A stretch of DNA of 64,000 bases from an uncultured Holdemanella sp. (GTDB taxonomy: Bacteria; Bacillota_I; Bacilli_A; Erysipelotrichales; Erysipelotrichaceae): positions 69,890 through 133,889 of the forward strand of contig NZ_CAKVJB010000001.1 in assembly GCF_934754935.1 (NCBI RefSeq), written 5' to 3'. Of this stretch, positions 41,079-49,481 are shown in pieces (the first letter of the stretch is position 1; every line of letters begins with the position of its first letter). The translations under genes and the position numbers were made by a program. Below the pieces are notes generated by a model. The model ran no database searches. It saw only the letters and a program-made list of their open reading frames with translations, and was not told the DNA's origin.

Positions 41079-43073
41079 ATGGATGAAAAGGCAAGAATTT
41101 TAGATTTACGTAAAGAATTAGAAAAGTATTCTATTGAATATTATGTATATGACAATCCAAGTGTAACCGATCAAGAATATGATCGTTTAATGCAAGAATT
41201 AATGGCATTAGAAGAAAAACATCCAGAAATGCAGGATGCGACAAGTCCAAGCCAAAGAATCATTGGCTCTGTACTTGAGGGTTTTGAAAAAGTGACACAC
41301 GATACGCAGATGCTTTCTTTAGGAAATGTGTTTAATAAAGAAGAAATTGAAGAATTTGTTCAAAGAATCTCAGAAAGTGTTTCAACCCCAGAATTTGTCG
41401 TAGAATGCAAATACGACGGACTGGCGATGGCATTACTTTATGATGATGGTAATTTTACTAGAGCCGTGACAAGAGGCGATGGAATTGTAGGAGAAGATGT
41501 TTCAAACAATGTAAAAACCATTCTTTCCATACCAATGCATATTCCTGAAATGCGTCATGTTGAAGTTCGTGGTGAAGTCTATATGCCTAAGGCAAGCTTT
41601 GAGCAATTGAATAAAAGACAAGAAGAAAAAGGCTTGGCTCCTTTTGCGAATCCAAGAAATGCAGCTGCAGGAAGCATTCGACAATTGGATTCAAGCGTAT
41701 GTGCAAGTCGTAAACTCGATGCCTATTGGTATTATTTCCAGAATGCTTCAGATTTTGCGGTACAAACACAAGAAGAAGCATTAGAAGCAATGTCTAAGAT
41801 GCATTTTAGAATCAATCCATTACGAAAGGTTTGTACAACCGTAGATGAGATTTGGCAATTTATCCAAGAAATTCAAGAACAACGTGAGGATCTACCATAT
41901 GAAATCGATGGTATGGTCATTAAATTAAATAATTTGGCCGATCAAAGAAGACTTGGAAGTACTGCAAAGGTTCCGCGTTATGCGACAGCCTATAAATTTC
42001 CCGCACAAGAAGTATTAACACGATTAAAAGACATAGTGATCACAGTAGGACGTACTGGGAAGATTACACCCAATGCCGTATTAGAACCGGTACGTGTTGC
42101 AGGAACTACAGTTAGTGCGGCTCAGTTACATAATGAAGATATGATTGCGAATAAAGATCTTCGTATTGGTGATATTGTGGTTGTTCGTAAGGCTGGAGAA
42201 ATTATACCTGAAGTCGTAACAAGCGTACCTGAAAGAAGAGATGGAACCCAAATGCCATATCAATTTCCAACAACTTGTCCAATTTGTGGTTCTCATTTAG
42301 TGCGACTACCCGATGAGGCAGCACACTATTGCATCAACCAGGATTGTCCAGCTCGTGTTGTTGAAAGTATGATTCATTTTGCCTCAAGAGATGCGATGAA
42401 TATCGATACTTTAGGGGATAAAAAAATTGAACAGCTTCATGAATGGGGCTATTTAAATTCAATCGAAGATATCTATTTTTTAGATCGCTATTATGATGAA
42501 TTGATTGAAAAGCCAGGCTATCAAAAAAAGTCGGTGGATAAGCTTTTAGAATCGATTGAAAAAAGCAAGAAACAACCATTAGGTGTTATTTTATATGGTT
42601 TAGGCATTCGACAAGTTGGTAAAAAAGCCGCTATGATCTTGGCTGAACAATTCGGTGATATTGATACTCTAATGCATGCGAGTGTGGATGAATTAGTTTT
42701 GATTCATGATATTGGTTTGATTACAGCTTCAAGTGTTGTGGCATTCTTTAAAGAAGAAAAGAATCTTCATTTAATTGATGTGTTAAAACAAGCAGGATGT
42801 AATTTTATACAAGAAAAGAAACAAGTTGTAGAGAGTCGATTCACAAATAAAACATGTGTTTTAACGGGAACTTTAGAACATTATACACGTAATGAAGCCA
42901 AAGCAATTTTAGAATCATTAGGAGCCAATGTTTCAGGTTCTGTATCTAAGAAGACAGATTATGTCATTTATGGTACGGCTGCAGGATCTAAGCTTACAAA
43001 GGCACAAAGCTTAGGTGTTATGACAATGAGTGAAGAAGAGTTTGTACAGGAGGTAGAAAATGCGAAAGAGTAA
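41079..43073 (+). CDS. ligA: NAD+-dependent DNA ligase LigA
   Basis: 664-aa replicative ligase. The Ia domain has YYVYDNPSVTDQEYD for NAD+; the adenylated Lys is K111 in ECKYDGLA. Other motifs: ITVGRTGKITPNAVLEP in the OB fold, a four-Cys zinc finger (CPICGSH, later CINQDCPARV), helix-hairpin-helix repeats and a C-terminal BRCT domain (CVLTGTLEHYTRNEAK). Of three close starts, ATG 41079 is best spaced from AGGTGA. It overlaps camS by 14 bases. Confidence 0.96.
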   Translation: MDEKARILDLRKELEKYSIEYYVYDNPSVTDQEYDRLMQELMALEEKHPEMQDATSPSQRIIGSVLEGFEKVTHDTQMLSLGNVFNKEEIEEFVQRISESVSTPEFVVECKYDGLAMALLYDDGNFTRAVTRGDGIVGEDVSNNVKTILSIPMHIPEMRHVEVRGEVYMPKASFEQLNKRQEEKGLAPFANPRNAAAGSIRQLDSSVCASRKLDAYWYYFQNASDFAVQTQEEALEAMSKMHFRINPLRKVCTTVDEIWQFIQEIQEQREDLPYEIDGMVIKLNNLADQRRLGSTAKVPRYATAYKFPAQEVLTRLKDIVITVGRTGKITPNAVLEPVRVAGTTVSAAQLHNEDMIANKDLRIGDIVVVRKAGEIIPEVVTSVPERRDGTQMPYQFPTTCPICGSHLVRLPDEAAHYCINQDCPARVVESMIHFASRDAMNIDTLGDKKIEQLHEWGYLNSIEDIYFLDRYYDELIEKPGYQKKSVDKLLESIEKSKKQPLGVILYGLGIRQVGKKAAMILAEQFGDIDTLMHASVDELVLIHDIGLITASSVVAFFKEEKNLHLIDVLKQAGCNFIQEKKQVVESRFTNKTCVLTGTLEHYTRNEAKAILESLGANVSGSVSKKTDYVIYGTAAGSKLTKAQSLGVMTMSEEEFVQEVENAKE

Positions 43074-44130
43074 ATTATTGATTGGTTTATTGGCAATGAG
43101 TTTATGCGCTTGTTCTACCGGAAACAAAAATCAGGCGAATGCCCTAGATGATGATTCGTATCAGGCTATTTTGCCTTATGAAGCTAGTGATACAAGAAGT
43201 AAACATGTAGGTTTGATCAACGATACAGATTTGCGTGTTGAAATGGAAAGTGGATTAATGGAGCTTTCCAAGAAATATTTTTCCACTTCTTCTGTCGGTT
43301 ATAAGACACATCAATTCTTAGATTACGATGAATTAGATGCGACAGACGGATCAAGAGGATTACTTGGTACGGTTCGTGATGGCAATCCCAATGGTCTAAA
43401 TCCAAGTGCCGATGAAGAATTTGATACGGGTAATGGAATTGTGACCAATGCGACAGTTCTAGTGGATATTTATGAATTAGATTGGTATACGAATGATACA
43501 TTAAAAGGTATTTCATTGGGTCTAGTCGTAAATGGAGACTTAAATACATCAGACGGATCCAGTGTAGAAATTACAGATGAAAAGATGCAAAATTATTTGG
43601 AAGTAACATTCTCTAAACTTGCTTCCTATATGCATGAGCGTTTTAATGAAATTAACAAAAACATTCCTATATATATAGCAGCCTATAAACTGGATGAGAC
43701 AAGTACAACAGATAAGGGTGGCTATGTATATGAAGGTTATTATAAGGGTGGACAAGGAAATTTCACATCTTTAAAACAAGAATGGGTTTTAGTCCCAAGT
43801 TCTCGTTTTACAGAATTGGATTCAACGGCAGCCAATGAATTTACAACTTTTAAAGAAGAGATATCGAATGTTCTTCCGGACAATACGTTTGTGACGGGAG
43901 AAGCGAAGTTCGAATCGAAAAAATTAAGAAAATTAAATTTGACTATTACAGCACATGGAAAAACAGCTGGAGAAGTTTTAGCTATTATTGAACATGCACA
44001 AGATCAAATGAGCACATTTGAAACGAAGAAGTGTGACTATTTGATTACCATTTTAAATGATGATACAGTGTATGCGTTAATAGAAAGAAAATCTGGTTCA
44101 AGTGAATGTAATGTGATCAGTAAGATATAG
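43060..44130 (+). CDS. camS: CamS family sex-pheromone-type lipoprotein
   Basis: 356-aa exported lipoprotein of the CamS family (PF07537). The signal peptide ends in lipobox LCAC, with lipidation at Cys18. In enterococci the signal peptide of the homologue is the source of the pheromone cAM373; the mature function is unknown. TNATVLVDIYELDWYTNDT and KGISLGLVVNGD are family-like. AGGAGG precedes the ATG inside ligA. Its place before gatC is conserved in many Firmicutes. Confidence 0.85.
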   Translation: MRKSKLLIGLLAMSLCACSTGNKNQANALDDDSYQAILPYEASDTRSKHVGLINDTDLRVEMESGLMELSKKYFSTSSVGYKTHQFLDYDELDATDGSRGLLGTVRDGNPNGLNPSADEEFDTGNGIVTNATVLVDIYELDWYTNDTLKGISLGLVVNGDLNTSDGSSVEITDEKMQNYLEVTFSKLASYMHERFNEINKNIPIYIAAYKLDETSTTDKGGYVYEGYYKGGQGNFTSLKQEWVLVPSSRFTELDSTAANEFTTFKEEISNVLPDNTFVTGEAKFESKKLRKLNLTITAHGKTAGEVLAIIEHAQDQMSTFETKKCDYLITILNDDTVYALIERKSGSSECNVISKI

Positions 44131-44139
44131 GAGGAGAGT

Positions 44140-44433
44140 ATGGAAAAATTCAGTACAGAATATTTTCACAAATTAGCAAACGACTTAAAGTTTGATTTGA
44201 GTGACGAAGAAATCGAAGAATTGAAAAAAGATTTTGTCGCCGTCGAAGAACAAGTATCCCTTTTTGAAAAAGTGGACACAGAAGGTGTAGAACCTATGGT
44301 CTATCCTTTTGAAGCACCTACAACATTCTTAAGAGAAGATGTTGTAAGTGATGTATTAACGCAAGAAGAAGCGTTAAAGAATGTTAAAGATGCTCGTATG
44401 GGACATGTTCACGTTCCAAAGGTGGTGAAGTAA
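44140..44433 (+). CDS. gatC: Asp/Glu-tRNA amidotransferase subunit C
   Basis: 97-aa subunit that wraps around GatA and stabilises the GatCAB complex, which amidates Glu-tRNA(Gln) and/or Asp-tRNA(Asn). The C-terminus FLREDVVSDVLTQEEALKN is diagnostic. AGGAGAG precedes the ATG, and one base separates it from gatA. Confidence 0.93.
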   Translation: MEKFSTEYFHKLANDLKFDLSDEEIEELKKDFVAVEEQVSLFEKVDTEGVEPMVYPFEAPTTFLREDVVSDVLTQEEALKNVKDARMGHVHVPKVVK

Positions 44434-44434
44434 G

Positions 44435-45808
44435 ATGGAAATTTCAAATTGTGTAAATAAAAATGTGGCCATTGAAAAAATCAATGCCGTACAACCAAAA
44501 TTAAATGCGGTTGTAACTATGATCGATGAAGATGCGAACACAAATGAAGGAAAACTTTCTGGTGTACCCGTTGTATTGAAAGACAATATTTCTACTTGTG
44601 GAATTAAAACAACGGCAAGCAGTCGTATTTTAGATAACTATGTTCCAGTATATGATGCGACAATTGTCAAAAAATTAAGATCGGCTGGTGCTGATTTTGT
44701 ATGTAAAGCCAGTATGGATGAACTTGGTATGGGTGGAACAAACAAAAATGCCTATACAGGTGTTGTGCACAACCCTTATGATTTAGACCGAATTCCTGGA
44801 GGATCTAGTGGAGGATGTGCAGCTTTAGTTGCGGCAGGATGTGTTCCATTGGCAATTGGTACGGATACAGGTGATAGTGTTCGAAAACCTGCAGCTTATT
44901 GTGGCGTAGTTGGTGTAAAACCAACGTATGGACGTATCTCACGTTATGGAATTATTCCTTACGCAAGTTCTTTGGATCACGTTGGATATTTTACGACAAA
45001 TGTAAAAGATGCAGCTTTAGCTTTAGAAGTTTTGGCAGGTCGTGATGATCATGATATGACTTCAAGCTATAAAGAAGTTGGTGAATATTCTAAATTATTG
45101 AATAGTGATCTTACAAATAAAACAATTGGTGTATTTAAAACGGTTTTAGATGAAGTTGAAAATGAAGCATTAAAAGCTCAATTCAATGCCTTAGTTTCTA
45201 AATTAGAAGAAAAAGGAGCTAAGATTGTTGAAGTGGAAATGCCAAAAGAATACATGGAATTGATTGCGCCTGTTTATAAAACAATTGCGAATGCAGAAGC
45301 AACTGCTAACCATTCAAATTTAGATGGTATTCGTTTTGGAATGCGTGAAGAAGGTCAAGATTTAGAAGAAGTCATGACAAATACTCGTACAAAAGGATTC
45401 TCAAGCTATGTTCGTGCTCGTTTTGTGATTGGTTCTTATTCTTTATTTGAAGAAAACCAAGATCGTTTATTTAGAAAAGCACAAAAGATTCGTCGTTTGA
45501 TCGTTGAAGCTTATGCGAAGATGTTTGAAGAATGTGATGCCATATTAAGTGTTGCAGCTCCAACAATTGCACCATTGATAAATGAAAGTTCAAATGTTCG
45601 TTTTGGTGTATCTAGTTTTGCCGAAGAGCATATGCAGTTACAAAATTTCTCAGGATATCCAAGCATTACCCTTCCATTAGGAAAAGTAGATTCTATGCCT
45701 GTAGCTGTGAATTTAACTTGTAAACCTTTTGAAGAACAAGAAATGTTTGATGTATCAAGTGCTATTGAAGAATGTACTGGTTTAAAAGGACAATGTGTGG
45801 AGGGATAA
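44435..45808 (+). CDS. gatA: Asp/Glu-tRNA amidotransferase subunit A
   Basis: 457-aa amidase-signature subunit releasing ammonia from glutamine. The Lys-Ser-Ser triad is visible: Lys in PVVLKDNIST, the bridging Ser in GGSSGGCAA and the nucleophilic Ser in TDTGDSVRKPA. That last loop usually reads DTGGSIRQPA; the Asp before the Ser is a notable change also recalled from mollicute-type sequences. Slightly shorter than the usual 480 aa. Second gene of gatCAB. Confidence 0.95.
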   Translation: MEISNCVNKNVAIEKINAVQPKLNAVVTMIDEDANTNEGKLSGVPVVLKDNISTCGIKTTASSRILDNYVPVYDATIVKKLRSAGADFVCKASMDELGMGGTNKNAYTGVVHNPYDLDRIPGGSSGGCAALVAAGCVPLAIGTDTGDSVRKPAAYCGVVGVKPTYGRISRYGIIPYASSLDHVGYFTTNVKDAALALEVLAGRDDHDMTSSYKEVGEYSKLLNSDLTNKTIGVFKTVLDEVENEALKAQFNALVSKLEEKGAKIVEVEMPKEYMELIAPVYKTIANAEATANHSNLDGIRFGMREEGQDLEEVMTNTRTKGFSSYVRARFVIGSYSLFEENQDRLFRKAQKIRRLIVEAYAKMFEECDAILSVAAPTIAPLINESSNVRFGVSSFAEEHMQLQNFSGYPSITLPLGKVDSMPVAVNLTCKPFEEQEMFDVSSAIEECTGLKGQCVEG

Positions 45809-45810
45809 AA

Positions 45811-47232
45811 ATGAATTATTTTGTAACGATTGGTATTGAAATTCACTGTGAATTAAAGACAAACACAAAAATGTTCTCAGGAGCTCCTGTACGTTTTGGT
45901 GAAACGGCAAATACATGTACAAGCGTTATTGATCTAGGACATCCTGGATGTTTACCTTGTGTCAATAAAGAGGCGGTAGCCTTAGCAATTAAGGCATGTA
46001 CGGCTATGCATTGTGATCTAGAAACATTGGTTCGTTTTGATCGTAAAAACTATTATTATTCAGATCTTCCTAAGGGATTTCAGATTACTCAACAATTCCA
46101 TCCAATTGGAACGAATGGATATGTTGAAATTGATGTAGATGGTGAAAAGAAACAAATTCGTATCGAACGTATTCATATGGAAGAGGATACCGCAAAACAG
46201 TTCCATAAAGAAACAGGTACATATATCGACTTCAACCGTGCAGGTACACCTTTGATTGAAATTGTTTCAAAACCAGATATGCATAGTGCAAAAGAAGCAG
46301 CGGCTTATGTAGAAACATTACGTAAAAACCTTCTATATTTGAATGTCAGTGACGTTAAGATGGAAGAGGGAAGTATGCGTTGTGATGTCAATATTTCGTT
46401 GAGTAAAGATAAAGATACTTTAGGAACAAAGACAGAAATCAAGAACTTGAACTCGATTGCGAACGTACAAAAGGCCGTTCAAGCTGAAATTGAACGTCAA
46501 AGTGCGTTGTTAGATGCTGGTGAAAAAGTAGAACAGGCGACTCGTCGTTATGATGAAGCACAGAAAACTACGATTTTAATGCGTAAAAAAGAAGGAAATG
46601 TCGATTATAAATATTTCCCAGAACCAAATATTTTCCCAATTCAATTGGATCTTGACTGGGTTAAATCAATTCAAGATAACTTAGAAGAACTTCCAGATGC
46701 ACGTTTAGTACGTTTCATGAAAGATTATGAATTAAGTGAATATGATGCGAGTGTATTGGTTAGTGATCGTGAAATGGCGGATTTCTTTGAAGAAGTATTG
46801 AAATCTACAAAATTTGCGAAAAAAGCATGTAACTGGGTGATTGGTGATGTTTCAGCATATTTAAATAAGAACAACTTAAACTTCAAAAATGTTCCTTGTT
46901 CAAGTGAAAACTTAGCTAGTTTGATCAATGTCATTGAGGCTGGTGAAATTAGTGGTAAACAAGGTAAAGTCGTCTTTGAAGAAGTTATGCAAGGAAAAGA
47001 TCCTAAGAAGGTTATCGAAGAAAAGGGAATGAAACAAGTGAGTGATGATGGTGCTATTTTGGTAATCGTCAACAGTGTTTTGGACGCAAACCCTCAATCG
47101 ATTGAAGATTTCAAAAATGGTAAGGATCGTGCTGTAGGATTCTTGGTTGGACAAGTCATGAAGGCAAGTCGTGGACAGGCAAATCCTAAGCGTACAAATG
47201 AATTAATTCAAGAAGAGTTAAAGAAAAGATAA
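45811..47232 (+). CDS. gatB: Asp/Glu-tRNA amidotransferase subunit B
   Basis: 473-aa tRNA-binding kinase subunit. IGIEIHCELKTNTKMFS, DLGHPGCLPCVN and RFDRKNYYYSDLPKGFQITQ are the GatB signatures. It phosphorylates the mischarged tRNA and receives ammonia from GatA. The C-terminal YqeY-like tail is present. The ATG at 45811 follows GGAGGGATAAAA; an earlier in-frame codon lies inside gatA. The operon terminates after it. Confidence 0.95.
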   Translation: MNYFVTIGIEIHCELKTNTKMFSGAPVRFGETANTCTSVIDLGHPGCLPCVNKEAVALAIKACTAMHCDLETLVRFDRKNYYYSDLPKGFQITQQFHPIGTNGYVEIDVDGEKKQIRIERIHMEEDTAKQFHKETGTYIDFNRAGTPLIEIVSKPDMHSAKEAAAYVETLRKNLLYLNVSDVKMEEGSMRCDVNISLSKDKDTLGTKTEIKNLNSIANVQKAVQAEIERQSALLDAGEKVEQATRRYDEAQKTTILMRKKEGNVDYKYFPEPNIFPIQLDLDWVKSIQDNLEELPDARLVRFMKDYELSEYDASVLVSDREMADFFEEVLKSTKFAKKACNWVIGDVSAYLNKNNLNFKNVPCSSENLASLINVIEAGEISGKQGKVVFEEVMQGKDPKKVIEEKGMKQVSDDGAILVIVNSVLDANPQSIEDFKNGKDRAVGFLVGQVMKASRGQANPKRTNELIQEELKKR

Positions 47233-47255
47233 AAGTCTGATTCATTCAGACTTTT
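47231..47255 (+). terminator. Intrinsic terminator of the pcrA-gatB operon
   Basis: AAAAGTCTGA (47231-47240) pairs with TCAGACTTTT (47246-47255). Confidence 0.8.
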
Positions 47256-47272
47256 AATGTTTTTGTATCCTG

Positions 47273-47281
47273 TGGTATAAT
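47273..47281 (+). promoter_or_regulatory. Extended -10 promoter
   Basis: TGGTATAAT directly after the gatB terminator, 25 bases before the next start codon. Confidence 0.6.
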
Positions 47282-47305
47282 AAAAATGTTGTTAGGAGGT
47301 TTTTT

Positions 47306-47944
47306 ATGGCCAAAATGAAACGTAAAAGAGTCGCTTCCAATAAACCTAAAGGACAAGGACATAAACTTGTATGGTTTACGTTAATTATAATTATGATTCC
47401 GGTTGTGATTGTGGGTTATGTATTATTGACTAGTTTAGGTGGACAAAATCATCCTGTTGAAGGAAGTCGTTTTTCGAAAACAGATTTAGATCCAGCTATT
47501 ACCGATGATAATATTTCATCATTAGAGAGTGCACTTTCAAATATTGAAAATGTAGATAAAGTAAGTGTGAATCTATTGAGTGCAACGCTTAGAGTACATA
47601 TTGATTTGGTAGATAGTGCAACGGATGATGTGGCAAGTGCAGCTATTGATAGTGCTTATAATATTGTGAATGAGCAACTTCCAATTGATACATATTTTAC
47701 AAATAAAGATGGATCAAAAATGTATGATTTAGAAATCGATTCTTATAATTATTTAATTGATGATACACATACGGCAGATGGTTGGACATATTTAAAATTG
47801 ACAAAGACAGGCGCAAGCAGTGGCCCTGTAACAGACAATATGGCAGCCGCAAAAGATGCAGAGCTTTCAAATCAATTAAAAGCCGCAAGTGAACAAATTC
47901 AACAGAATATCGCAAATGCACAAAATGGAGAGGATGGACAATAG
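47306..47944 (+). CDS. Membrane-anchored hypothetical protein
   Basis: 212 aa with a strongly basic N-terminus (KMKRKRVASNKPKG), one hydrophobic helix (about 22-45) and an extracytoplasmic domain of about 165 residues rich in Asp, Ser and Ala. The middle part (VDKVSVNLLSATLRVHIDL) has the rhythm of an alternating beta fold like small ferredoxin-like domains. No known family was recognised. AGGAGG lies 7 bases before the ATG. Monocistronic. Confidence 0.7.
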   Translation: MAKMKRKRVASNKPKGQGHKLVWFTLIIIMIPVVIVGYVLLTSLGGQNHPVEGSRFSKTDLDPAITDDNISSLESALSNIENVDKVSVNLLSATLRVHIDLVDSATDDVASAAIDSAYNIVNEQLPIDTYFTNKDGSKMYDLEIDSYNYLIDDTHTADGWTYLKLTKTGASSGPVTDNMAAAKDAELSNQLKAASEQIQQNIANAQNGEDGQ

Positions 47945-47959
47945 GCGTCCATCTTTTTT
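47933..47959 (+). terminator. Intrinsic terminator
   Basis: GATGGAC / GTCCATC stem (47933-47939 and 47947-47953) with six T; it overlaps the last codons of the preceding gene. Confidence 0.85.
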
Positions 47960-47975
47960 CTTAGAAGGAGACAAA

Positions 47976-48770
47976 ATGAAATTGTATATAGATCAAAAGA
48001 ATAATGTAGTAACGATGCATGAGGCTACAAATGAAATGAAGTGTTTTGAGGAGTTTGAAAATAGTAAGCCATATACGTATGATACAGTAAAAGAAGTTGA
48101 AAATTGTATTCACCCTGTTCATATATTATTAAATACGAGTATGATCGATGAGAAATGGATTTATATGAATTTGAAAAAGTATATTTCAAAACAAGATCGC
48201 GTTTGTATATTACCATTTAGTTTTTATGATGACACAAAAAATGAGGCGGATTGGAATAAACAATATGCACCTGGACAAGGTATATGGTATCGTTCAAATC
48301 AAGATGTATTCTACAAATATGGTATTTGTGATGAACAAATTGTGTGGGTAAATTATTTTAAAGATACAGTCGATGAAATGAAGATGAAAATATTGAATAG
48401 TTCTATATTAATGTTGACGGGTGGGGCTCCAGATCTCATGATGAAGCGTATCAAGGAAAAGAAGCTAAAGAAAATTATAAAAAATTATAAGGGTGTCATG
48501 ATTGGATATAGCGCTGGAGCTATGATACAACTAGATTCTTATCACATAAGTCCAGATGAAGATTATCCAGACTTTTCTTATCAGACTGGTTTAGGTTGTC
48601 TTTCTGGTTTTGACATTGAACCACATTTTAGAAGAAGTAAGATTCAAATGGAAAGTATTGAAAAAGTCAAAGAAGAAAAAGGAATTTCTGTATATGGAAT
48701 CTATGAAGATGGAGGTATGATTGTCGATCAGGGGATAACTTGTTTTGGAAAAATCGATTTATTTCAATAA
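47976..48770 (+). CDS. Peptidase S51-like protein (PepE/cyanophycinase type)
   Basis: 264 aa. MLTGGAPDLMMKRI and the nucleophile elbow GYSAGAM (Ser in G-x-S-A-G) identify the S51 fold; DIEPHFRRSK supplies the expected His. Family members cleave Asp-X or isoaspartyl dipeptides or cyanophycin-type polymers in the cytoplasm. The substrate is open. The ATG at 47976 follows AGAAGGAGAC; earlier in-frame codons overlap the previous gene and its terminator. Confidence 0.8.
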   Translation: MKLYIDQKNNVVTMHEATNEMKCFEEFENSKPYTYDTVKEVENCIHPVHILLNTSMIDEKWIYMNLKKYISKQDRVCILPFSFYDDTKNEADWNKQYAPGQGIWYRSNQDVFYKYGICDEQIVWVNYFKDTVDEMKMKILNSSILMLTGGAPDLMMKRIKEKKLKKIIKNYKGVMIGYSAGAMIQLDSYHISPDEDYPDFSYQTGLGCLSGFDIEPHFRRSKIQMESIEKVKEEKGISVYGIYEDGGMIVDQGITCFGKIDLFQ

Positions 48771-48773
48771 TTG

Positions 48774-48803
48774 TTTGCACAAATTAATCTAAAATTTGCA
48801 CAA
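48774..48803 (+). promoter_or_regulatory. Direct repeat TTTGCACAA, 21-bp spacing
   Basis: TTTGCACAA at 48774-48782 and 48795-48803, exactly two helical turns apart, about 100-130 bp before the winged-helix gene. The same 9-mer occurs once more upstream of the diguanylate cyclase at 60453-61580. Possible binding site of the adjacent OmpR-type regulator. Confidence 0.45.
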
Positions 48804-48901
48804 TTTAGTTTTTAGTTATTTTTTAATGTTAAATTCACATTAATATGGGATACTTAATATAGTGAGTCACATGTGAAATGGTTAGAAACAGGAGAGTGTA
48901 A

Positions 48902-49420
48902 ATGAAATTTTGTAAGTTGATCACAGAAGTGGATCTAGAATTATTGGAGTGGCTTTTAAACAATGGGTATCCCGTTGATCGTATTGAGGAAAATGGTCAG
49001 GTGTATTACAAAACACCGGCTATGCTTTGTCAGAATATGAAGGTCAATGATGAAGTGACAAATTATAGTAATGGTTTGATTCATATGGATATTGAAAATG
49101 TTCGAAGAAAAAGAGGGTTATATAAAACGGGAGATCTATTGATCGATATGGATTCGAATATTATTCAAAAGGGACTTGAAAAAATCATGGTTTCTAAGGC
49201 GGCCTTTACAATCATCACAACATTGATGGATGTGCCGCATAAGACGGTTTCAAGAAATGCGTTGGTCTTTTACTTGGAGCAAGCCTATCACCATGAGATT
49301 CTAGATAACACTTTAACTGTACATATTGCCACAATTCGGCGTTTATTGGGTGATGAGTACATTGGAACGCATAAAACAGTCGGGTATTTTTGGAAGTTTG
49401 ATGTATTTAAAGTGGGATAA
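48902..49420 (+). CDS. OmpR/PhoB-type winged-helix regulator without receiver domain
   Basis: 172 aa. The C-terminal 90 residues are a Trans_reg_C winged helix: FYLEQAYHHEILDNTLTVHI then IRRLLGDEYIGTHKTVGYFW. The N-terminal 80 residues are not a phosphoreceiver (no conserved acidic pocket) and are unrecognised. It is a stand-alone regulator with no kinase nearby. CAGGAGAG precedes the ATG. Its targets may include itself and genes carrying the TTTGCACAA element. Confidence 0.75.
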   Translation: MKFCKLITEVDLELLEWLLNNGYPVDRIEENGQVYYKTPAMLCQNMKVNDEVTNYSNGLIHMDIENVRRKRGLYKTGDLLIDMDSNIIQKGLEKIMVSKAAFTIITTLMDVPHKTVSRNALVFYLEQAYHHEILDNTLTVHIATIRRLLGDEYIGTHKTVGYFWKFDVFKVG

Positions 49421-49422
49421 AG

Positions 49423-49452
49423 TTGAAAAATAGCCTCAAATAAAGGTATAAT
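49423..49452 (+). promoter_or_regulatory. Sigma-A promoter of glgP
   Basis: TTGAAA (49423-49428), 18-bp spacer, TATAAT (49447-49452). Confidence 0.75.
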
Positions 49453-49481
49453 GTAAAAGTGTTGGAAGGAGATTTTAGATT

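Noticed and set aside
45511..45846. Minus-strand 111-codon frame across the gatA/gatB junction
   Set aside because: Antisense to two conserved genes, with no independent coding signal.
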